Positions 52,055-57,766 of a DNA stretch of 57,766 nt are shown piece after piece; the first letter of the stretch is position 1; each line of letters begins with the position of its first letter. Location of the stretch: the NCBI GenBank assembly GCA_011390755.1, contig JAABRU010000003.1, forward strand, positions 1 through 57,766, read 5' to 3'. Made by a program: the position numbers and the translations under genes. The stretch comes from Desulfobacteraceae bacterium. GTDB taxonomy: Bacteria; Desulfobacterota; Desulfobacteria; Desulfobacterales; Desulfococcaceae. The notes beneath the pieces were generated by a model, which was not told the origin of the DNA, ran no database searches, and saw only the letters and a program-made list of their open reading frames with translations.

Positions 52055-53497
52055 TTATTGCAGTCGGACAATAACCTGCGTGATGTCATCTTCCTGTGAA
52101 ACGGTTCCCTGAAAATGCCGCAGGGATGCAATCAGCTGTCTTTCAATATTTTCTGCGGATTCCGCAGCATGTTTCCGCAGTATCTCCCGGATGCGTTCCC
52201 TGCCGAACATTTCATCCTTTTCATTCCGGCTCTCCCGCATACCGTCCGTACTGATAAGAATCACAGTGCCGGGATTCCATCCCCTGCGTTCCCTTTCCTG
52301 AAAATGATATTCGGCCTGCACCCCCAGACTGATGCCTTTTCCCTCCAGTTCTGTAAAACTGTCTTCCAGGGGATCATAAAGGATGGCAGGGTCGTTTCCC
52401 GCGCGCAGCCAGCGGAGAACCCTGTTTTCCGTATCAATTTCCAGAAAAAACAGGGTAATGAAACGCCCGGTTTCATAACTGTCCGGATACAGATGGCGGT
52501 TGACCCGGTGCAGCAGTTCCGCAGGCCCGCGGTAGGAGGCGATACCCGAACGCAGAAAAGCCCGCGCGGTGGTCATGTGCAGCGCGGACCCCACCCCGTG
52601 TCCGGCCGCATCTGTCACCACAATTCCCAGACGGTTTTCCGGCAGTTCCAGATAATCATAATAATCCCCGCCCACCTCATCACAGTAAATACTGCTTCCG
52701 GCAATATCCAGTTCCGGAAGTGCCGGGGCGGATCGGGGCAGGAGACTGCGCTGCACCTCTTCGGCCATGCGAAGGGCCGAAATGAGGCGGAAGCGGTGAC
52801 GCAGCCCCTGTATCATGCCGTTGGTATAGTCTGCGATGAGACCGAATTCATCATTGGTGGCCACGGGAACAGTCTGCGAAAGGTCACCCCGGCTGACTTT
52901 TTCCAGCACATCGGTTTCTGTATCAAAGAGCATTTTCAGATTTTTGGAAAAAGACAGAATCAGATTGACCACCAGGATCAGCAGAATTCCCATAATAAAA
53001 ATCATTTCATTCATTACTGTCCACATGGCCCGGGATGAAGAAATACCGGTTTTATGAATATTGCTCAGCCATGCCATATCCCGTGAAAATACCAGTCCCA
53101 GAATGATAATAACCAGAAATGCGGTTCCCAGGGCCACCAGCAGAAAACGGCGGGTCATGGAATACAATTTTCCGGGCGGCGGTATTTCTTTTTTCCGGGC
53201 AATGGCATCTGTAATAATGTCCCTCTCTCTTGCCAGTGCCGTATCCAGGGAAATAAAAAAACCGAAAGCAATATAGCCCACTTCCAGCATTACGCCCGAA
53301 TCCAGCTGAATGCAGAAGAAAATCCGGTTGCCCGCGGCCGTAATCAGACCGGCAAAAATGCATAAGGCAAAATCACAGAAAAACTGCTGCCGGGGCTGAT
53401 GCGGTTCGGATACGGTCAGCACCAGTCTGTTTTGCAGGGGGGGACGCAGCGATATTGCCAGCAGAAATGAAAACAGAACCACTACCCCCAGCTTCAC
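52055..53497 (-). CDS. Membrane-bound SpoIIE/RsbU-type PP2C serine phosphatase with HAMP domain (480 aa as drawn)
   Basis: As drawn from GTG 53497, several N-terminal membrane helices lead to a HAMP domain (LEKVSRGDLSQTVPVATNDEFGLIADYTN), a short coiled coil (RMAEEVQRSLLPRSAP) and a PP2C/SpoIIE domain with the metal-binding DEVGGDYYDYLEL and TDAAGHGVGSALHM and the final EDDITQVIVRLQ. Such phosphatases act on phosphorylated anti-sigma-factor antagonists in partner switching. GTG 53497 has no ribosome binding site. The same frame runs upstream to a TTG at 53587 with AAGGAC, through a membrane-like segment (IVYHYLFATLVLSFYGGQV), broken only by TGA at 53522-53524. No partner gene is adjacent. Confidence 0.87.
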   Translation of the reverse strand: MKLGVVVLFSFLLAISLRPPLQNRLVLTVSEPHQPRQQFFCDFALCIFAGLITAAGNRIFFCIQLDSGVMLEVGYIAFGFFISLDTALARERDIITDAIARKKEIPPPGKLYSMTRRFLLVALGTAFLVIIILGLVFSRDMAWLSNIHKTGISSSRAMWTVMNEMIFIMGILLILVVNLILSFSKNLKMLFDTETDVLEKVSRGDLSQTVPVATNDEFGLIADYTNGMIQGLRHRFRLISALRMAEEVQRSLLPRSAPALPELDIAGSSIYCDEVGGDYYDYLELPENRLGIVVTDAAGHGVGSALHMTTARAFLRSGIASYRGPAELLHRVNRHLYPDSYETGRFITLFFLEIDTENRVLRWLRAGNDPAILYDPLEDSFTELEGKGISLGVQAEYHFQERERRGWNPGTVILISTDGMRESRNEKDEMFGRERIREILRKHAAESAENIERQLIASLRHFQGTVSQEDDITQVIVRLQ

Positions 53498-53684
53498 GGG
53501 GGGTAAGCTTTCCAGAAAAGGTCAGACCTGACCGCCGTAAAAACTCAGCACCAGGGTGGCAAAGAGATAATGATATACTATGCGCAAGGTTTTGTCCTTA
53601 TAATAAGTGATGATAAATATCTGAATATAATGATCCTATTTTGGTTTTTCCAAAAACGGACGTAATATCTTATAATCTGCCGGC

Positions 53685-53819
53685 CAATGGCATTAAGTTA
53701 AGCAAAAAATCCCCCTCCCCCGGCGGGGGAGGGGGAGAGCAACCTGCTGTAAATATAACCTGTTTACACCCTACCCTGACCCGCCCTCAGGGGAGGGGAG
53801 TCTTGGCTTAATGCCATTG
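53685..53819. mobile_element. Family D MITE, 135 bp, with 10-bp target duplication (9/10)
   Basis: Left CAATGGCATTAAGTTAAGC and right GCTTAATGCCATTG are inverted. The interior has two C/G-run hairpins. The flanks are ATCTGCCGGC (53675-53684) and ATCTGCCCGC (53820-53829), a 9/10 direct repeat. Confidence 0.85.
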
Positions 53820-53857
53820 ATCTGCCCGCCGGACAGTTGCGGCTGACAGTTGAAGTA

Positions 53858-54076
53858 AATTTGATGAATATGTAAAAAGTCCGAAATCCGGGTATTTCAA
53901 CAGTTTAACATGCTGATTTTACTAAATCTGAATTCTGGAAAAATGACTTTTTACCGATTCATCAAATTTGACGATCTCGTAAAAAAGTCGGAAAATCAGG
54001 TTTTGATACATATTAATCTGCTGATTTTATTAACAGCATTTTTTGAAATCTGGATTTTTTACCGATGCATCAGTTT
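53858..54076. repeat. Two family C elements in tandem
   Basis: The first copy (about 53858-53969) begins AATTTGATGAATATGTAAAA and ends TTTTTACCGATTCATCAAAT. The second (about 53965-54076) begins ATTTGACGATCTCGTAAAAA and ends GGATTTTTTACCGATGCATC. They share the junction AAATTTGACG. The interiors have TTTTGATACATATTAATCTG and CTGATTTTATTAACAGCA-type text. Confidence 0.75.
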
Positions 54077-54208
54077 TGTAACATAACATAGTCTTTGAGA
54101 AAGGAGTATTATTTTTTGCCAGCGATCCGAAGGCGCGCGGGCCAAAGATCGCTTCGCCCGGCTTTCGCACTCCGGGTTTCTTTGAAAAAAATAGTACTAT
54201 GTGCGACA

Positions 54209-54276
54209 CAATGTCATTGACGTAAGCAGAGTATCCCCCTCCCCGGTGGGAGGGGAGTCTTACGTCAATGACATTG
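54209..54276. mobile_element. Family D MITE, 68 bp, perfect 18-bp ends and perfect 10-bp target duplication
   Basis: CAATGTCATTGACGTAAG (54209-54226) and CTTACGTCAATGACATTG (54259-54276) are exact reverse complements. ATGTGCGACA lies directly on both sides (54199-54208 and 54277-54286). The core is a short C/G-run hairpin. This is the clearest recent insertion in the window. Confidence 0.95.
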
Positions 54277-54376
54277 ATGTGCGACATCAGAGAATGTAAG
54301 ATGTTCGGGAATTAACTGTCTGGAATTATTGAGTCAGTATTCCGCCTTTCATTACATTCTCCGGTGTCCGCTATAA

Positions 54377-54519
54377 TCAGTAGATCGAAACGTTTCCGAG
54401 GAGTGCAAAAATTGTATTTTTGCATGGGTAACCGGGAGATGCGGCGGTGCAAAAATACAATTTTTGCACTCCGGGGCAGATGTAAAACCGTATCCGGGGG
54501 AAACTTTTCGATCTACTGA
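54377..54519. mobile_element. Family B MITE, copy B5 (143 bp, TAA target duplication)
   Basis: TCAGTAGATCGAAACGTTTC and AAACTTTTCGATCTACTGA bound 143 bases with the same orientation as B4. TAA flanks both sides (54374-54376 and 54520-54522). Confidence 0.9.
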
Positions 54520-54521
54520 TA

Positions 54522-54759
54522 ATAGATAGTGGGCCAAAACCGTTGATCCGGAGTGCTGAACTTACAGTTTAGCACGTCTTTTTCTGAATAATTTCAGCCT
54601 GCCAGACTATAAGTTCAGCACTCCGGTTTTTCTTAAGTCAATAGATAGTGGGCCAAAACCGTTGATCCGGAGTGCTGAACTTACAGTTTAGCACGTCTTT
54701 TTCTGAATAATTTCAGCCTGCCAGACTATAAGTTCAGCACTCCGGTTTTTCTTAAGTCA
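54522..54759. repeat. Perfect tandem duplication of 119 bp
   Basis: Bases 54522-54640 and 54641-54759 are identical as far as I can compare. Each unit starts ATAGATAGTGGGCCAAAACC and holds an inverted pair (CCGGAGTGCTGAACTTACAG and CTATAAGTTCAGCACTCCGG). The unit end TTCTTAAGTCA plus ACAGCATTG after the second copy resembles a family D right end. It starts at the very base where the B5 target duplication ends. No gene is seen from 53588 to 54885. Confidence 0.9.
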
Positions 54760-54885
54760 ACAGCATTGGGGCTCCGGGGCCTGTGCACTGCGCCCTTACA
54801 GAAAAAAATCAGGGGATTTGACCCGCCACCTCCAAATCCAATGACTGGCAAAGCAGTGGTATAAGGCACGGGGAATGAGGAGACT

Positions 54886-56880
54886 TCAGTGTTCGGAAAA
54901 AGTGGAAACATCCATTTCCCAGTATATGCCCGAAGGATCAGATGCCAGGGGGATATATTCGAGGATAAAGGAATATTTGCGCCCCGCATAGCTCACACAG
55001 ACATCCATGTCCAGATCCGACGCGACAAAGATACAGCTTTCATCCGCATACAGGGCCGGGGCAAAGGTCGGAATATCCATTTTCCAGTATATGCCCGAAG
55101 GGTCTTCACGGAGGGGGATGTAATGCAGGGTGAAGGTGTAGGGGGAACCCTGGTATGTTACGCAGAGATGCAGATCCAGGTTTTCTGTGACCGGAATACA
55201 GGAAGCATCTGCCGCGGGTAAATGCACCAGGCCGCTGCCGTAAATATTGTCTTTTCCGGCTGTGCCCAGATCCTGTGCGTGGTCTTCCAGATAGGCTTTC
55301 ACCTGCGCCGGGGTAAATTCCGGATACTTTTCTTTGATTAACACGCATACACCCGCGGCATGGGGGGCTGCGGCCGATGTGCCGGGAAATCCCTCTGCCC
55401 CGTATGTCCGGGTGGAAACAAAGTCCGGGGCCACCACATCGGGTTTGATGACATCATCGGCGTTGGGGCCCTGGGAACTGTAGGATTCTATTTCATGGGG
55501 ATTGTCAAAAGGCACCGCGCCCACAGTGATAATATTTTCCATATCCGCAGGCGGGGCCATTTTTACGGTTCCCTGCGGCAGATAATGTTGTAAACTGGCG
55601 ATTCCGTACACACCGATATTCAGGGATATTGTCCGGGGAACCGCATCATAATTTTCCACATGGGCAAAATAACGCCGCCCCGGAATGGGATAAAAACGGC
55701 AGACTTCCATGGGGAAAAAGGGGACTTCGGCCTGAATGATGGTGGAATTGGCAACATTGTTTCCGTATTCATCGGAAATAAACAAATCATAATCATCTTC
55801 TGTGTCCCCCTCGCCCCAGGCCAGTACCGCGTATACCGGAATGCCGTAAGGGAAATAGGAAGACAGAAGGATTTCATTTTTGTTTTCAGTGGGGGAAAAA
55901 TTCAGAAAACCGTCGCCGTCCGTATCCGTAAATTCGGATTTCCACCGCTTTTCCCCGTCATTTCCCGCTGCCTGCACCCAGGTAATACCGCCGGAAACAG
56001 CATTGCGGATGGTGTTTTCCCATTGCTGCCGCAGTGCATCCATATCGTCCAGCTGCAAAGAGGCATAATAGGAGGAAAATGAATATCCGTATGCAATTTC
56101 ATAAATCAGTTCGGAGATGATGCTGTAATTAATGCCGATGGAGCTGCTGACAACATCCACTCCCTGAGAAGACAGCCAGTTTACGGCGTTATGAAAATCC
56201 ACATCATAATCCCCTGCATTGACAAGATACATCTGCGCCTCCGGTGCAATATCATGCACAATTTCCGCGCAGGCCGTTCCGTGCTGTTCCGAGTAGAATT
56301 CATTATAAAAGCCTGTCATTTTTGTTGTCAGACTGTATGGCAGTTCTGTGCCCAGCAGCTGGGAATAACCGTAAAAACCCAGATCAATGATGCCCACTTT
56401 CACGCCGCTGCCGCGCAGGTTTCCGCTTTGCCATTCATCGGCATTAACAACTGTTTTTCCTTCGGATATGACGGAACGGGGCCCGGGAGAAAAGGGACGT
56501 TTTAAAATGCGCACTTCGGGGAAAGAAGCCAGTTCTTCTGTTTTTTCCAAAGGCAGAAAGACCTGCACTTTGTTATAGGCATGATTTCCGATGCGGCCCC
56601 CCCGTTTTTTGACTTTTTCTGTAAATGCGGAAAGAAGGGATTCCGGCAATTCCTGCAGGGGGTCGCTGTTGAGCACGGTTATGATTTTCACGCGGGCAGC
56701 GTCTGTTCTCCGTTCTGAGGAATGATTGTTTCCCGATGCCACAATTTCTTTGCGGAGAAAAGGGCCGATTTTGGGAGAGAGTTCCGGATGCAATTCATTT
56801 CCTGCTTCTGCCGGAACCGTAATGATCATAATAATAAGGCACAGGATAAAACACAGGGTGGATATAGTATTGCGAAACAT
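54886..56880 (-). CDS. Secreted subtilisin-family (S8) serine protease with duplicated C-terminal module (664 aa)
   Basis: ATG 56880 follows AAAGGAG; a signal peptide (to about VPAEAG, residue 27) follows. The frame can start earlier (56940), but without a ribosome binding site. The S8 triad is Asp166 (VGIIDLGF), His200 (EQHGTACAEIV) and Ser502 (GFPGTSAAAPHAAGV). A long insertion between His and Ser (about 290-430) holds a C2-like beta domain (VLAWGEGDTEDDYDLFISDE). After the catalytic domain come two copies of a ~50-residue beta module, each with D-L-D/H-x-C-V-x-Y-x-G and IPL-x-x-DPSGIYW-x-MD. The Cys in each copy may pair. It is likely exported and cleaves proteins outside the cell; targets are unknown. 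Confidence 0.92.
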   Translation of the reverse strand: MFRNTISTLCFILCLIIMIITVPAEAGNELHPELSPKIGPFLRKEIVASGNNHSSERRTDAARVKIITVLNSDPLQELPESLLSAFTEKVKKRGGRIGNHAYNKVQVFLPLEKTEELASFPEVRILKRPFSPGPRSVISEGKTVVNADEWQSGNLRGSGVKVGIIDLGFYGYSQLLGTELPYSLTTKMTGFYNEFYSEQHGTACAEIVHDIAPEAQMYLVNAGDYDVDFHNAVNWLSSQGVDVVSSSIGINYSIISELIYEIAYGYSFSSYYASLQLDDMDALRQQWENTIRNAVSGGITWVQAAGNDGEKRWKSEFTDTDGDGFLNFSPTENKNEILLSSYFPYGIPVYAVLAWGEGDTEDDYDLFISDEYGNNVANSTIIQAEVPFFPMEVCRFYPIPGRRYFAHVENYDAVPRTISLNIGVYGIASLQHYLPQGTVKMAPPADMENIITVGAVPFDNPHEIESYSSQGPNADDVIKPDVVAPDFVSTRTYGAEGFPGTSAAAPHAAGVCVLIKEKYPEFTPAQVKAYLEDHAQDLGTAGKDNIYGSGLVHLPAADASCIPVTENLDLHLCVTYQGSPYTFTLHYIPLREDPSGIYWKMDIPTFAPALYADESCIFVASDLDMDVCVSYAGRKYSFILEYIPLASDPSGIYWEMDVSTFSEH

Positions 56881-56992
56881 GGCAGTCTCCTTTATCCGGA
56901 TTTTTCTGCAGTGTTTAAGAAAAAACACTGTATAATTCACCAGGTGCCTTAGGCTGCGCTAATGCATCCTGATGAATAAAATTTCCGCTGGA

Positions 56993-57478
56993 TTACTCTT
57001 CCTTTTTTTTCCTGAAATTGAGTTCATCTATCTGCCGGTTGAATTCCGCCACCCGGTTGCGGTATTCTTCCTGCTTTTTTTCAAATTCCGTGATGCGCAG
57101 GTTCAGTGCCTCGGTTTTTTCATTCAGTTCAATCTGCTCATCCTTTGTGATGCCTTCTTTTTTCCGTGCTTCCCGGATGGCATTTCTTTCTTCTGTAAGC
57201 TGTGTCCGTTCTTTGTCCAGTTCTTCTTTCAGTGCCCGGATTTTTTCCACAGAAAGTTCTGCGGCATTATCCGCGGTTTCATTATTGCCCGCATCTGTAT
57301 CCGCGGTTTCCGGAGTTTGGGATTCTTTGTAACCGGGGATTTTCTGTCGCTGTTCTTCGGGAACATCCGCCAGGTTGTCGGTAAAACGCACAGCACCGCT
57401 TTCGTCGGTGTATTTGTAGAATTCCGCGAAAGCCGAAGATGTGAAAAGCATAAAGACAGTCAGAAATAATATACGCAT
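56993..57478 (-). CDS. Secreted DUF4124-domain protein with coiled coil (161 aa)
   Basis: A signal peptide (MRILFLTVFMLFTSSAFA) is followed by the DUF4124 motif EFYKYTDESGAVRFTDNLADVPEEQR, an acidic Thr/Ala-rich linker and a long charged coiled coil (VEKIRALKEELDKERTQL ... RNRVAEFNRQIDELNFRKKKEE). The DUF4124 domain occurs in many periplasmic proteins of proteobacteria and has no known activity. AAAGAGGAAT lies before the ATG. The next gene downstream on the same strand is the subtilisin-like protease (112-base gap), so both may be exported by one transcript. Confidence 0.85.
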   Translation of the reverse strand: MRILFLTVFMLFTSSAFAEFYKYTDESGAVRFTDNLADVPEEQRQKIPGYKESQTPETADTDAGNNETADNAAELSVEKIRALKEELDKERTQLTEERNAIREARKKEGITKDEQIELNEKTEALNLRITEFEKKQEEYRNRVAEFNRQIDELNFRKKKEE

Positions 57479-57584
57479 AATAATTCCTCTTTGTATTTAC
57501 GTGATGACGCACGGCCCTGCGTCTCTTCAACTCCTTCTGATTTGTATTATTCCCCATCCGGCAGAAAAATACAACTCCCTTTTT

Positions 57585-57766
57585 CATATAAACGGCCATG
57601 AACCATGACTCACAGCGAAGCATGAAAGCTGCGCGGAGTGCGAAAATGAAGGCGGAGGCCGGTTTTTCGCAGACACTTTCATATAAACGGTCATGAGTCA
57701 TGACTCACAGCGAAGCATGAAAGCTGCGCGGAGTGCGAAAATGAAGGCGGAGGCCGGTTTTTAGAT
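57585..57766. repeat. Tandem pair of family E repeats (95-bp period) running to the window edge
   Basis: The unit starting CATATAAACGGCCATGAACC at 57585 recurs from 57680 (CATATAAACGGTCATGAGTC). Both hold CACAGCGAAGCATGAAAGCT, GCGCGGAGTGCGAAAATGAA and GGCGGAGGCCGGTTTTT. The second copy is cut by the end of the window. Confidence 0.8.

Noticed and set aside
54030-54287. 85-codon minus-strand frame
   Set aside because: It runs through a family C repeat and a family D element, and no protein-like features remain.

Overview
The window reads as a chromosomal segment of a strict anaerobe, most likely a complete-oxidising, sulfate-reducing Desulfobacterota bacterium of the Desulfonema/Desulfobacteraceae type. 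This is inferred from the density of beta-oxidation genes, a CO-dehydrogenase-type maturation ATPase, an MqnP-like (futalosine menaquinone pathway) prenyltransferase, an NtrY-type kinase, and a very high load of small palindromic intergenic repeats. No rRNA, tRNA or CRISPR array was found.

Layout. (1) 1-11.5 kb: fatty-acid activation and beta-oxidation (two acyl-CoA synthetases, one at the window edge; two acyl-CoA dehydrogenases; a thiolase) with an AarF/UbiB kinase-like protein and a phasin-like protein. (2) 11.5-24.8 kb: single-gene units separated by repeats: CooC-like ATPase, class II histone-deacetylase-like hydrolase, NtrY-like kinase without an NtrX gene beside it, DASS transporter, two CBS-domain proteins, a large OPT-like transporter and a chalcone-isomerase-like secreted protein. 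(3) 25-32.4 kb: rubrerythrin-like ferritin, a glycosyltransferase, and a minus-strand gene train mqnP-like > TIGR04282 glycosyltransferase > TgpA-like transglutaminase > ihfA-like > membrane-anchored winged-helix protein > second transglutaminase; the last three overlap one another. (4) 32.4-48.1 kb: an accessory island. It holds relics of a BsuBI/PstI-type restriction-modification system, a zeta-toxin relic cut by a perfect hairpin, a 2048-residue SpvB/FG-GAP/RHS protein ending in an alpha/beta-hydrolase-like domain, a YafQ toxin-antitoxin pair, an orphan nucleotidyltransferase, a Phd/RelE relic, a collar-domain secreted protein with a one-base frameshift, two complete nucleotidyltransferase/HEPN pairs (one is MntA-HepT), a possible Tc-toxin-like C-terminal piece, and a dead DDE transposase. 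(5) 48.1-57.8 kb: EEP-family phosphohydrolase, coiled-coil membrane protein, guaA, a SpoIIE/RsbU-type phosphatase whose upstream frame contains an in-frame TGA, a secreted subtilisin with a duplicated C-terminal module, and a DUF4124 protein.

The most striking structure outside genes is a set of small non-autonomous mobile elements. Two families can be defined to the base: a ~145-bp element with TCAGTAGATCGAAAAG-type ends and a 3-bp target duplication at all five sites (ATA, CAT, CTT, TAT, TAA), and a 67-135 bp element with CAATG...TTAAG/ACGTAAG ends and a 10-bp target duplication (one perfect, two 9/10). Several insertions touch gene ends: one supplies the annotated start codon of the OPT-like gene, another the stop codon of a CBS gene. 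The accessory island appears to be a zone where defence, toxin and toxin-antitoxin genes accumulate and decay.
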